This document shows positions 1 through 9,254 of a DNA stretch of 64,000 bases, one piece after another (within the stretch, counting starts at the first letter, position 1; the number at the start of each line of letters is the position of its first letter). The notes under the pieces were generated by a model that made no database searches, was not told where the DNA came from, and saw only the letters and a list, made by a program, of their open reading frames with translations. A program made the translations under genes and the position numbers. This DNA is from Bacteroidota bacterium. GTDB taxonomy: Bacteria > Bacteroidota > Bacteroidia > Chitinophagales > Chitinophagaceae. Location: the NCBI GenBank assembly GCA_029555415.1, contig JAKPSI010000119.1:1-64000 (forward strand), written 5' to 3'.

Positions 1-308
1 AAGAGTAAGGGAATTTTTAAGCGCGACTGCATCGCGATGTCCTGCAGTTCTTTGGTTCGTTTCACACCTGTTACATTCAGCATGGAACCGACCTTGCCGT
101 CTTTGATCTGGGATAACAGATTATCGTCATTGGTCAGCGGACCGGTCGCGGCCCAGGGACCATTGTACTGGTTCATCTGCCCCACTTTTTCTTCCAGGGT
201 CATCAGTTTCAGCACGGAGTCCACTTTCTGCGGAATGGTTTTGCGTTGTGCGGACACGGTCATGGACGCGAGCAGGCCCGCGCAAAGGATCAGGTGTTTC
301 ATCTTCAT
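1..308 (-). CDS. GH3 beta-glucosidase, N-terminal part (cut by window edge)
   Basis: The reading frame runs off the left edge, so only about 102 N-terminal residues are seen. It begins with a Sec signal peptide (MKHLILCAGLL, ending near SAQ) and continues with VDSVLKLMTLEEKVGQM, the usual opening of secreted GH3 beta-glucosidases; the closing LKIPLLF leads into the conserved GMDVIHG segment. Two in-frame ATGs exist (308 and 302) and the choice between them is open. The complete GH3 gene ending at 2309 has the same N-terminal architecture, so two GH3 paralogues flank the GH97 gene. The catalytic part lies outside the window. Confidence 0.85.
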   Translation of the reverse strand, partial: MKMKHLILCAGLLASMTVSAQRKTIPQKVDSVLKLMTLEEKVGQMNQYNGPWAATGPLTNDDNLLSQIKDGKVGSMLNVTGVKRTKELQDIAMQSRLKIPLL

Positions 309-313
309 GTTTG

Positions 314-2284
314 TTATTGTTGGACGAGCCGCAGCAGGAAACCCCCGCCCGGCGCCATATGTATCGTGATCTTGTCTTTGTTGTTCAGTGTTCCGTGCTG
401 CATTGCATAGTCACTTCCATAGCTCTCCGCATTCACCCCATCCTTACATAACGTAAAGGTATAACCGCTTATGTTCAGGAATCCCAAAGGCAGTTCAATA
501 TCCCTTGCGGTATGATTGTTCAGTCCGGCAATATACCAATCATTGCCATTTCTTCTTGCGGTCACGATGAATTCCCCGATCCTGCCCTGCAGCACCCTTG
601 TGGCATCCCATTCGCGCGGAATGCCGCCCAGTAATTCCATGAAGGCCGGTTCTTTGAAACCCTGACTGATATTGCCGCTGAAGATCTGCAGCGGACTGTC
701 ATACACCACAAACATCGCCAGCTGCTGGCAGCGCGTACCCTGGCTCATCGGGTTCTTTCCCACCATACGGAACTGGTCCTTCGGTGCATTGAGGAGAATG
801 CCGGGTTCATAATCCAGAGGACCGGCCAGCATCCTTGTATAAGCGATGGCCACATTGTGTTCGGGGCCGGGCAGCTCACTCCAGATATTCCATTCCGAAC
901 CGAGTACGCCTTCTTCCGTGATCACATTGGGCCATGTGCGGTTGAGGCCTTTGGGCCCATACGCGCCATGGAACATGACGGTGATATGATGATCCGCGCA
1001 GGCCGAAGCGATGCGGTGATAAAAATTGACCATCGGCTGATCATCACGGTCCATGAAATCGGTCATGATCGATTCCACGCCCCAGCGGTTGAATTGCGCG
1101 AGCGCGCTGTCGAGTTGTTTATCAAGGGTGGAGCATAGCGTCCACAACATGAGTTTGATGCCCTTCTCTTTTCCGTAACGAAGCAGCTCCGGCATATCCA
1201 GGTCCGGATTGAGTTTGAAGAGATCCTGGTAATCGCTCCAGCCCGCGTCCAGCATGATCTGCGTGAAACCAAAGCGTTTGGCGAAATCGATATAATATTT
1301 ATAGGAAGCGGTATTGATACCTGCTTTGAAGGGCACATCAAACAGGTTGATGCCCGTGATCCATTCATCCGTTCCTTTCGCGGAGCGGACCCAGGAGAAA
1401 TCTTTTTGCGCCGGCGCATCGCCTAATAAATAAATGAGATCATTCATGGGCAGTTCAACATCTTCCTTCGCTACCAGTACCGCGCGCCAGGGCAGCATGC
1501 GTGTACCGGATGTACGTGCGATGTAGTCCGCTCTTTCCGAAACGATCCACTGCGGGAACTCCCCTTTGGTCGCCACTTCTTTTAACGGATAGGGTGCGAA
1601 TACACCCTGCAACCCATCTTTTGTTTTTTGCAGGAACATGCCCGGGTAATCTTTCAGGTTGGCATCGCAGAGGGCGAGATGATAGCCATTGAGCAATGAA
1701 AGGGTCACCGGCGCGAAGGTCATCATCGTGTCCGGGATCTGTCTCAGTATTTCTTTTTTATACAACCCTTCATAGCTGGTATGGAAGCGGTCCTGATCCG
1801 GACGCTTGTCGATATGCGCGAACCAGGCAGCCGATCCGGCATCGATACTGAATGAAGCCGTTTCATTTTTGATGATCACGGTATCCGGCAAACGCATGCC
1901 GATGCGGTAGGCCATGCCATTGTTATACAGCCTGAACTCCAGGATGAACGGCTGTTGCAGCGTTAATGCAAGATTATTATAATGATCCGGGAGGGTGCTG
2001 CTGCGGTATGCTAATTGAGGATGAACCGTTCTTGTGACTGTTGAGAATTTCTTTGAGGTAATAACTAATGCATCTGACAGATTCCTTCCGCCAGCCAGCT
2101 GCAGGTCAATGGATGGCGACTGTACCAGCACCTGCTGTCCGGCATACAACGTATACGCGATCTTGTCTTTCGTTTGTATCTCCAGTCGCAATGACGAATC
2201 CGGCGAATACAAAAGCAAAGGCCGCTGCGCGAAACCCGCGGCTGTTAACAGGATCAGGGAACATGTTGTCAGCAGGGTTTTCAT
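314..2284 (-). CDS. GH97 family alpha-glycosidase (SusB-like)
   Basis: Secreted alpha-glycosidase, 656 residues from the ATG at 2284. An upstream TTG would add eight residues and run into the preceding GH3 stop, so the ATG, which opens a signal peptide (MKTLLTTCSLILL, cleavage near GFAQ), is preferred. The N-terminal half is the GH97 beta-sandwich, then a TIM barrel with LDAGW and the segment MTDFMDRDD, followed by ITEEGVLGSEWN. In the retaining alpha-galactosidase branch of GH97 the nucleophile is an Asp at the DF position, and this protein has that form, so alpha-galactosidase-type activity is more likely than the inverting glucosidase type (inference). It lies between two GH3 genes on the same strand, consistent with joint oligosaccharide trimming in the periplasm. 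Confidence 0.88.
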   Translation of the reverse strand: MKTLLTTCSLILLTAAGFAQRPLLLYSPDSSLRLEIQTKDKIAYTLYAGQQVLVQSPSIDLQLAGGRNLSDALVITSKKFSTVTRTVHPQLAYRSSTLPDHYNNLALTLQQPFILEFRLYNNGMAYRIGMRLPDTVIIKNETASFSIDAGSAAWFAHIDKRPDQDRFHTSYEGLYKKEILRQIPDTMMTFAPVTLSLLNGYHLALCDANLKDYPGMFLQKTKDGLQGVFAPYPLKEVATKGEFPQWIVSERADYIARTSGTRMLPWRAVLVAKEDVELPMNDLIYLLGDAPAQKDFSWVRSAKGTDEWITGINLFDVPFKAGINTASYKYYIDFAKRFGFTQIMLDAGWSDYQDLFKLNPDLDMPELLRYGKEKGIKLMLWTLCSTLDKQLDSALAQFNRWGVESIMTDFMDRDDQPMVNFYHRIASACADHHITVMFHGAYGPKGLNRTWPNVITEEGVLGSEWNIWSELPGPEHNVAIAYTRMLAGPLDYEPGILLNAPKDQFRMVGKNPMSQGTRCQQLAMFVVYDSPLQIFSGNISQGFKEPAFMELLGGIPREWDATRVLQGRIGEFIVTARRNGNDWYIAGLNNHTARDIELPLGFLNISGYTFTLCKDGVNAESYGSDYAMQHGTLNNKDKITIHMAPGGGFLLRLVQQ

Positions 2285-2308
2285 GCAGCGGCCTTTTTGC
2301 GCATTCAA

Positions 2309-4582
2309 TTATTTGGACCAGTTCACCGAAGCCGTTTTCACATCGCGTGAATTGGCACCGATCATGATCTGGAATTCACCGGCTTCCCAGTCGTATTTCA
2401 GGTCATAATTATAGAACTTCAGGTCGTTCGGCGTGATGTCGAAGGTGACGGTTTTGCTTTCGCCTGCTTTCAGGTCGATCTTCTGGAATCCTTTCAGCTC
2501 TTTCACCGGACGGGTTACAGAGCCCACCACATCGCGTATGTAGAGCTGTACCACTTCCTTGCCATCGCGGTTACCGGTATTGGTAACGGTCACGCTGGCT
2601 TTTAATGTTTGTTGTCCTTTCAGATTCGTGCTGCTCAGTTTCACATCACTGTAGCTGAAAGAAGTATAGCTGAGGCCATAACCAAAGGGATACACAGGGT
2701 CATTGGATACATCCAGATAGTTGGAACGGAATTTCTCGAACCAGGTACCGAGGGGGCGACCTGTATTCTTGTGCGCGTAGTACATCGGCACTTGACCGAC
2801 ATTCTGCGGGAATGTGGTGGTGAGTTTACCGGAAGGATTCACATCCCCGAACAGCACATCCGCGATCGCGCTGCCGGCTTCAGAACCGCCGAACCATACA
2901 TTAAGGATCGCGGGAACATTTTCATTCTCCGCTTTGATCGCCATCGGGCGACCCGCGAAAAGCACCAGCACCACAGGTTTGCCGGTTTTCAGCAAAGCAG
3001 CCAGCAGGTCTTTCTGCGCCTGCGGAATTTCGATATTGCTGCGACTGGAAGATTCACCACTCATTTCAGCGGACTCACCCAGTGCGGCCACGATCACATC
3101 ACTCTGGTTCGCGATGTTCACCGCTTCCTGAATGATCTCGGCGGCAGGACGGTTATCACGGCCGAAGGCTTTTCCGAACATACCCGCGCGTTCTTCGAAT
3201 GCGGCATCATAATCCAGGTTGGAACCTTTGGCGTAAACGATCTTCGCTTTATCACCTACCGCATCTTTCAAACCCTGTAATACAGAAATGGGTTTGGAGA
3301 AATCAGCCGCTACACTCCAGGTGCCGGGCATGTTCTCTTTGGTATCCGCCAGGGGACCGACCAAAGCGATCGTTCCTGTTTTTTTCAGCGGCAGCACATT
3401 ACCCTGATTCTTCAGCAGTACGAAACTCTGCGCAGCCACGGAACGGGCCACCGCGCGGTTTCCAGCGGTAAAGACATCCGTCTTCGCGCGGTTCTCATCG
3501 CAGTAACGGTAAGGATCTTCGAAGAGACCGAGTTTGTATTTCGCTTCCAGGATCAGGCGGCAGGACTTATCGATCTGCGCCATCGTTACTTTACCTTCTT
3601 TGAGTGATTGCTGCAATGTGGTGAGCATGCCTTCACCCACCATGTCCATATCGATACCGGCGTTGAGCGCACGTGCGGTCACTTCTTTCAGGTCACCGAT
3701 ACCATGCGCCACCATTTCATTGATGCCGGTATAGTCGGTCACCACAAAACCTTTGAAGCCCCATTGTTTGCGGAGCACATCGGTCATCAGCCATTTGTTG
3801 GCGGTCGCGGGTACGCCATCCACTTCATTGAAGGAAGCCATGAAAGAACCGGCACCGGCATCGGCGGCTGCTTTATACGGAGGCAGGTAATCGTTGTACA
3901 TGCGCTGATGGCTCATGTCGGTGGTATTGTAATCACGACCGGCTTCAGCGGCACCATACATCGCGTAGTGTTTCACACAGGCCATGATGGTATTGTTCTT
4001 TTTCAGGTCATCGCCCTGGTATCCTTTCACCATCGCACGGGCGATCTGTGAACCGAGATAGGGATCCTCGCCATTACCTTCCGCAATGCGGCCCCAGCGG
4101 GCATCACGGGCGATATCGACCATGGGTGAGAAGGTCCAGTTGATGCCATCGGCACTGGCTTCGGTGGCAGCGATGCGTGCGCTTTTTTCCACCAGGTCCA
4201 TATCCCAGCTGCAGCTCAGTCCGAGGGGAATGGGGAATACGGTCTCATAACCGTGGATCACATCCATCCCGAAGATGAGCGGAATTTTCAGTCTGCTTTT
4301 CTCTACGGCGAGTCTTTGCACTTCTTTGATCTTGGCAACGGATTTAATATTGAACAGTCCGCCTACCTGTCCGTCCGCGATCTTCTTCGCGATATCGGAA
4401 TTACCGGCCTGGCCGGTGGTGATATCCCCGGCACCGGGCAGGTTGAGCTGTCCGATCTTTTCGGTGAGCGTCATCTTCTTCATCAATGCATCCACAAATG
4501 CTTTCATTTTGGCATCCTGTGCAGCCGCGGGCAATGAGGCGGTCAGGCAAACCAGCAAGGCCAATCGTAAGAAACGTTTCAT
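2309..4582 (-). CDS. bglX: GH3 beta-glucosidase, BglX-like
   Basis: Periplasmic exo-acting beta-glucosidase, 757 residues, full length for the BglX group. A signal peptide ends near residue 22 (AAAQ). The N-terminal TIM barrel carries GMDVIHG (about 105-111), KHY (204-206) and VTDYTG with the likely nucleophile Asp283. A middle alpha/beta sandwich (about 380-600) includes MSGESSSRS, and a fibronectin-III-like C-terminal domain (about 660-757) holds VTNTGNRDGKEV. The usual SDW at the nucleophile is TDY here, as in many BglX-type proteins. It starts the GH3-GH97-GH3 run and follows the SGNH esterase gene at 14 bp. BglX-type enzymes take beta-1,2, 1,3, 1,4 and 1,6 gluco-oligosaccharides; the exact linkage is not readable from sequence. 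Confidence 0.92.
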   Translation of the reverse strand: MKRFLRLALLVCLTASLPAAAQDAKMKAFVDALMKKMTLTEKIGQLNLPGAGDITTGQAGNSDIAKKIADGQVGGLFNIKSVAKIKEVQRLAVEKSRLKIPLIFGMDVIHGYETVFPIPLGLSCSWDMDLVEKSARIAATEASADGINWTFSPMVDIARDARWGRIAEGNGEDPYLGSQIARAMVKGYQGDDLKKNNTIMACVKHYAMYGAAEAGRDYNTTDMSHQRMYNDYLPPYKAAADAGAGSFMASFNEVDGVPATANKWLMTDVLRKQWGFKGFVVTDYTGINEMVAHGIGDLKEVTARALNAGIDMDMVGEGMLTTLQQSLKEGKVTMAQIDKSCRLILEAKYKLGLFEDPYRYCDENRAKTDVFTAGNRAVARSVAAQSFVLLKNQGNVLPLKKTGTIALVGPLADTKENMPGTWSVAADFSKPISVLQGLKDAVGDKAKIVYAKGSNLDYDAAFEERAGMFGKAFGRDNRPAAEIIQEAVNIANQSDVIVAALGESAEMSGESSSRSNIEIPQAQKDLLAALLKTGKPVVLVLFAGRPMAIKAENENVPAILNVWFGGSEAGSAIADVLFGDVNPSGKLTTTFPQNVGQVPMYYAHKNTGRPLGTWFEKFRSNYLDVSNDPVYPFGYGLSYTSFSYSDVKLSSTNLKGQQTLKASVTVTNTGNRDGKEVVQLYIRDVVGSVTRPVKELKGFQKIDLKAGESKTVTFDITPNDLKFYNYDLKYDWEAGEFQIMIGANSRDVKTASVNWSK

Positions 4583-4595
4583 GATCGTGTTTTTA

Positions 4596-5261
4596 TTATT
4601 TCAGTAAATAAGGAGCGATGATCTTTTGCCAAATTTTATAGCCTTTGGCATTCATATGTAAATGGTCTTCCACAAAGATATCCCCGATCGGGTTCCCGTC
4701 CGTATCCAGCATGGCATGATATACATCAATGAACGCTGTTTTTTTCTGTTTGGACAGGAAATCCGCGATGGCCTGGTTGGCGATCACGTAACGGGGCAGG
4801 AATTTGGCGCGGCTGGCGCTGGGTTTCATTGATACATAGGCCACCGGTACTTTCGGGTAGCGTTCCCTGATATACCCGAACAATTCTTTAAAACGGTCCA
4901 CCGCGGTGGCCGGGGAAAGGGTGTCCGCATACGCGAAATCATTCTCCCCGCAGTAGATCACGATCTGTTTGGGATCATATTTGAAGATCACATCTTCCCG
5001 GTAGCGGATCACATCCAGCAGGGTGCTGCCGCCGAAACCGCGGTTCAGGATGGGATAGCCGGGAAAATAATCCTGTACATCCGTCCATTTGGTGAAGGAA
5101 GAACTGCCCACGAACAATATCTGATGCTTCGCAGGCATCTGGATGCTGTCCTTCTTTTTGAAGGCCTGGATGTCATCCCAGAAAGGCGGTTTGCTGTTCT
5201 GCGCCGCAACACTGAACAGCAGGAAACAAAGCAGGATACTGCCGAATAGTTTTTTCATCAT
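4596..5261 (-). CDS. SGNH/GDSL-family hydrolase (carbohydrate esterase-like)
   Basis: A 221-residue secreted hydrolase. After a signal peptide (LLCFLLFSVAA) come the SGNH blocks: GSSS with the likely nucleophile Ser54, NRGFGGS supplying the block II Gly, GEND with the block III Asn, and DHLHMN with the catalytic Asp and His. Block I is GSSS rather than GDS, common in the acetyl-esterase-like members that remove acyl groups from sugars. The start overlaps the GH43 stop by a few bases (ATGs at 5261 and 5258), indicating translational coupling; a deacetylase partner for the glycosidases is the natural reading. The acyl substrate is unknown. Confidence 0.85.
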   Translation of the reverse strand: MMKKLFGSILLCFLLFSVAAQNSKPPFWDDIQAFKKKDSIQMPAKHQILFVGSSSFTKWTDVQDYFPGYPILNRGFGGSTLLDVIRYREDVIFKYDPKQIVIYCGENDFAYADTLSPATAVDRFKELFGYIRERYPKVPVAYVSMKPSASRAKFLPRYVIANQAIADFLSKQKKTAFIDVYHAMLDTDGNPIGDIFVEDHLHMNAKGYKIWQKIIAPYLLK

Positions 5262-7084
5262 TCTGATTTAATGATCTTCGAACGTTCACTCACGCCATTC
5301 TCATTGATGGCTTCGATCTGATAATAATAGGTCTTCAGTTTGTCCATGCCCTGGAACCAGTATTCATTATTGTCCAGCACCATGATACAGTTGTACAGTT
5401 TATCCGGCGCCGTACCATAATAAATATTGTAGGCGAAGGCATTGGAGGTCTGGTTCCATTTCATCCAGCAGCCGCGCTTGTCCTTGTCGGAACGCAGGAC
5501 GATAAAGGATTTCACGGCATCGGGCTTATTGCCGTTGCCATTGCCAAAAATGCGGAAGCCGCTCAGCGCGAATTTGCCGGTGGGCATATGCACATTCTCC
5601 AGCCGGATATAACGGGCCTGCACGGGTTGCGCGAGTTCGATATAATCATGCGGTACGTCGGTCTGGTTATTGCTTTTATCGGTGAGCACGATCCACTTCT
5701 TTCCATCCACGGAATATTTCAGCACGTACTGGTGGAACTGACCGTTGATCTTGCCGAGACGATCATCCGCCACATCCTGATCGGCATAGTTGATCTGAAT
5801 GGCATTGACGGTGGAAACTGTGCCGAGATCGGACTGGATCCATTCGCCTTTGTCACCGGTTGCTGCGCTCCAGTAGGTTTTCAGGTCTTCATCATTCGCG
5901 TTGTTGGCATGGTAGCCGCCGAGTGTGGAAGAGACCTGCAGTGGTTTTTTATAATTCAGCAGCATCCAGCCGGTGAACATCGTGTTCTGTCCGTTTTGCT
6001 GGTACCCTGTGACCGGTTTGGAAGCATCCGGGATATAATGAGGGTAATCGCCGAAGGCGGTATTGCACCACATCACATCATCCTTGTCAAAGCCCGCGGG
6101 CCAGATGCCCAGTCTTCTTTCGAAGTTGTTCTTCACCGAGAGCATGATGGTGCTGATATGCCAGTAGTTGTTGTAATTATCCAGGAAGGTGCTGCCGTGA
6201 CCCGCGCCCCGCGCGAATCCGCCGAGTTTCAGGCTCAACGGGTCCGATTGATTTTCCGGAAAACCCAGTGGTTCTGTTGACACAGCAACGCCATCCGCAT
6301 AACCGCTGAACTCCGTACCTGGTGCGCCATACTGTAAATAATATTTGCCATTGTGCTTGGTCATCCATGCGCCTTCCACGAAAGGATCGAGGAAGGTATT
6401 GTCCATATGCTCACCGAAACGCTGCCAGCCATAACGCCAGTCGTGCAGTTTCAGTAACTCCTTACGGTAACCCATCGGCTTCAGCGTAGTACGGTTCAGT
6501 TGGATGCCATATAAAGGAAATTCATTGCTGCTGCCATTGTACATGTACAGTTTGCCGTCATCATCGGTGAAGAAAGCGGGATCCCAGCCCCCCATATCGA
6601 ATGAATCCACCAGCGGTTTCCAGTCGTTGGCCTTCGGATTCGTGCTCATCCAGATGGTGAACTGGCTGGTGTAGGTAGAACCGAATACGATCATCGTATC
6701 ACCGATCACACCCACAGCAGGCGCGCACAATTCGTCGTAGCCTGCATTCCAGGGCCGCAGAAAACGTTTGGAGTTGAAATGCCAGTTGAGCATATCGGGA
6801 CTCCACCAGTAACCCCACTGGTTGGTGGAGAAGAGGTAGTAATCCCCTTTATAGTTCACGATCACCGGATCAGCGGTGGCGCGGTGGCGGCCGGATTCGC
6901 TGAAATTCGGTATTGGAGTATAACCGTAATCTATATTGATCGGGTTGCAGTATGTTGCGGGTTGCTGGTTGCCGGTTACTGCGTACTGTTTACTGCCTAC
7001 TGCCGGCTGTTTACCGGGTTGGGCGTACGTTATTTGGAAAATAGATCCAACAAGCAGAGAGAGTATCAGGATGTAATGTTTCAT
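5258..7084 (-). CDS. GH43-type glycosidase with discoidin-like and FN3-like domains
   Basis: A 608-residue secreted protein. A signal peptide (residues 1-21) is followed by a short Gln/Ala/Pro-rich linker, then a five-bladed GH43 propeller (about 45-370). Acidic residues in the expected places are ATADP (base), GGWDPAFF (pKa modulator) and DPFVEGAW (acid). Residues about 375-515 look like an F5/8 type C (discoidin) carbohydrate-binding domain (YWSAATGDKGEW, VQARYIRLENV), and the end resembles fibronectin III. The family acts on arabinose, xylose or galactose linkages; this subfamily is not identifiable here. The start overlaps the GMC stop by one base (TGATG). The DNA coding the linker looks like an intergenic repeat inserted in frame; see findings. 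Confidence 0.85.
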   Translation of the reverse strand: MKHYILILSLLVGSIFQITYAQPGKQPAVGSKQYAVTGNQQPATYCNPINIDYGYTPIPNFSESGRHRATADPVIVNYKGDYYLFSTNQWGYWWSPDMLNWHFNSKRFLRPWNAGYDELCAPAVGVIGDTMIVFGSTYTSQFTIWMSTNPKANDWKPLVDSFDMGGWDPAFFTDDDGKLYMYNGSSNEFPLYGIQLNRTTLKPMGYRKELLKLHDWRYGWQRFGEHMDNTFLDPFVEGAWMTKHNGKYYLQYGAPGTEFSGYADGVAVSTEPLGFPENQSDPLSLKLGGFARGAGHGSTFLDNYNNYWHISTIMLSVKNNFERRLGIWPAGFDKDDVMWCNTAFGDYPHYIPDASKPVTGYQQNGQNTMFTGWMLLNYKKPLQVSSTLGGYHANNANDEDLKTYWSAATGDKGEWIQSDLGTVSTVNAIQINYADQDVADDRLGKINGQFHQYVLKYSVDGKKWIVLTDKSNNQTDVPHDYIELAQPVQARYIRLENVHMPTGKFALSGFRIFGNGNGNKPDAVKSFIVLRSDKDKRGCWMKWNQTSNAFAYNIYYGTAPDKLYNCIMVLDNNEYWFQGMDKLKTYYYQIEAINENGVSERSKIIKSE

Positions 7085-8811
7085 CAGAGGTTTCCTTTTT
7101 TTAATTCTTCGATCGCGTGGTTCACCGCGCGGGCAGTGAAGGCCATGTATAATATGGAAGGACTCTGGCTGCCGGTACTCGTCATACAGGCGCCATCGGT
7201 CACGAATACATTCTTACAATGGTGGAGCTGATTCCATTCGTTCAGCAAAGATCGCTTCGGATCGCTTCCCATGCGCACACCGCCCATCTCATGGATGTCG
7301 AGCCCGGGCGCCTGATGGTTGTCATTCGTATGGATATTCTTTACGCCGGCCGCTTCCAGCATGGCCTGGCCCTGTTCCAGGAAATCCTTCACCATCTTAT
7401 CATCGTTATCATCATAGCCAACGGACGTGATGAGTAAGGGAATGCCCCACTGATCGGTCTTGTCCTTGCTCAGGCGGACATGATTGGTCTCCTTCGCGAT
7501 CGTTTCCCCCTGCATGTACATGTACACACCCCAGGTACCCGGTTCGCTGATCGCATCCTTGAATTCCGCACCCACCACAGGTTCCACATGTTTATCACTG
7601 AGCCGTTCGCGGTACGCGCCGGAATAGATCACATAGCCGCCATAAAAATCAGTATCGCGTTTTTCCACGTTGCGGTAATTGGCGATGATGCATTCGGCCG
7701 GTTTGGAGACCTTGTAATATTTATCTTCAAAACCATCGATATCACCGCCCATGCTGCCGCGGTAATTATGGTGACAGATGTACTTGCCGAGCAGGCCACT
7801 GTCGTTCCCCAGTCCGTTCGGGAAACGATTGGAAGTGGAGTTGAGTAAGATCAGATTCGTGTTGAGCGCGGAAGCATTCACGAAAATGATATCTGCAAAA
7901 AAGTCCGTCGCTTCTTTGGTATTGGCATCGATCACACGCACACCTGTTGCTTTCTGTTTCTGTTCGTCATAGATCACCGAATGCACGACGGAATGCGGGC
8001 GGATGCTGAGTTTGCCGGTCTTTGCCGCCCAGGGAAGCGTGGAGGCATTGGAGCTGAAATACCCGCCGAACGGGCATCCGCGCATGCACAAATTGCGGTT
8101 CTGGCATTGCGCACGGCCCTGGTCCAGGTGGATCTGTTTGGGTTCGGTCACATGCGCCCAGCGGCCCGATTCATAATGCCGGCCGAATTTTTCCTTCAGC
8201 ACCTGCTGCATATGTTTCTCTACCGTATTCAGTTCATAGCCCGGTAAGAATTCACCGTCGGGCATGGAAGGAATGCCGGCTTTCACACCACAAACGCCGA
8301 TGAAGGTTTCGACATGACTGTACCAGTCCTTGATATCATCATACCCGATCGGGAAGGCATCGCCATAACCATAGCGCTGCGGCGCGGTGAAATCATAAGG
8401 ACTCCAGCGGGCACAAGCCCGGCCCCAGGTGAGGGATTTACCGCCAACCTGGTAGCCGCGGATCCAGTCGAACGGCTTTTCCTGTATATAGGGATGATCC
8501 GCATCCTTCACGAAGAAATGGGAAGTGTCTTCCCCGTACCCTGCGGCTTTGGAGATGAGCGGATTCTCCTGTTTCTGTTTTTGGGTGATCCATCCCCGGT
8601 GCGGCAGTTCCCAGCGTTCGAGGTTCATGGTGGGATAATCCTTCAGGTGTTCCACCATGCGGCCGCGTTCCAGCACCAGCGTCTTCAGGCCCTTTTCACA
8701 TAATTCCTTCGCGGCCCAGCCACCGCTGATGCCGCTGCCGATCACGATCGCGTCATAATGATGATCGTCGCTGTTGTGGGGCTGGAATTGCGTTCCCGTG
8801 GTATCCGGCAT
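7084..8811 (-). CDS. GMC-family FAD-dependent oxidoreductase
   Basis: A 575-residue FAD enzyme. The N-terminal Rossmann motif is IVIGSGISGG (about 22-31) with LVLERG closing the ADP-binding unit; the C-terminal GMC part contains HEMGGVRMG and FVTDGACMTSTGSQSP. A Cys-rich stretch NRNLCMRGCPFGG occurs in the middle, as in the gluconate/glucoside dehydrogenase-like branch. In Bacteroidota such enzymes often oxidise sugars at C3 or C2 together with a small subunit 3 carrying a Tat signal; no such subunit is seen here. No Tat or Sec signal is evident at its own N-terminus. The next gene upstream, DoxX, is a membrane protein that could accept electrons (inference). Confidence 0.88.
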   Translation of the reverse strand: MPDTTGTQFQPHNSDDHHYDAIVIGSGISGGWAAKELCEKGLKTLVLERGRMVEHLKDYPTMNLERWELPHRGWITQKQKQENPLISKAAGYGEDTSHFFVKDADHPYIQEKPFDWIRGYQVGGKSLTWGRACARWSPYDFTAPQRYGYGDAFPIGYDDIKDWYSHVETFIGVCGVKAGIPSMPDGEFLPGYELNTVEKHMQQVLKEKFGRHYESGRWAHVTEPKQIHLDQGRAQCQNRNLCMRGCPFGGYFSSNASTLPWAAKTGKLSIRPHSVVHSVIYDEQKQKATGVRVIDANTKEATDFFADIIFVNASALNTNLILLNSTSNRFPNGLGNDSGLLGKYICHHNYRGSMGGDIDGFEDKYYKVSKPAECIIANYRNVEKRDTDFYGGYVIYSGAYRERLSDKHVEPVVGAEFKDAISEPGTWGVYMYMQGETIAKETNHVRLSKDKTDQWGIPLLITSVGYDDNDDKMVKDFLEQGQAMLEAAGVKNIHTNDNHQAPGLDIHEMGGVRMGSDPKRSLLNEWNQLHHCKNVFVTDGACMTSTGSQSPSILYMAFTARAVNHAIEELKKGNL

Positions 8812-8817
8812 AGTCAG

Positions 8818-9243
8818 TTATTTTAAGACCGATGTTCTCTTGAATACGATGTTATCGAGCGCCAGTGCGCCTGGCCCGGTACAATAGAATACGATCGCGA
8901 GCAGGATGAACAGGAAGGGATGCTGATCGCCTTCAAACACTTTTCCTTTATCGCCCAGTAAAAAGATGATGCCCGAAAAGGCCGCGATGGAAGCAAGTGC
9001 GGCCAGTCGCGTAAGGAAACCCAGTACGAATCCGATGCCGGACAGGAATTCCGCGATCTTTCCCGCGTAGGCCCAGGCTGCCGGCTGCACATAATGTTTA
9101 TCCACGAACCAGCCGGTATACAGCTGCATCTTTTCGCTGTCAAAACATTCCGAACCGTGCCAGATGAGCAGCGTGCCGGTGATGATCCGGACCACGGCGA
9201 TGCCGGGACGCATAAAGACAGGAGTGGGCGCGAAAAAAGACAT
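8818..9243 (-). CDS. DoxX family membrane protein
   Basis: A 141-residue inner-membrane protein with four predicted helices (around residues 15-30, 58-80, 83-98 and 108-125), of the DoxX/DoxD type. The N-terminal GTLLIWHGSECF resembles the first-helix signature of the family. It lies 6 bp upstream of the GMC oxidoreductase on the same strand, so both are probably on one transcript. DoxX-like proteins accompany redox enzymes, but the biochemical role of this subgroup is unsettled. Confidence 0.8.
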   Translation of the reverse strand: MSFFAPTPVFMRPGIAVVRIITGTLLIWHGSECFDSEKMQLYTGWFVDKHYVQPAAWAYAGKIAEFLSGIGFVLGFLTRLAALASIAAFSGIIFLLGDKGKVFEGDQHPFLFILLAIVFYCTGPGALALDNIVFKRTSVLK

Positions 9244-9254
9244 ATGACAGCGAT

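Noticed and set aside
5588-6280. A 230-residue plus-strand ORF
   Set aside because: Antisense to the GH43 gene, no recognisable domain, and composition follows the codon positions of the real gene.
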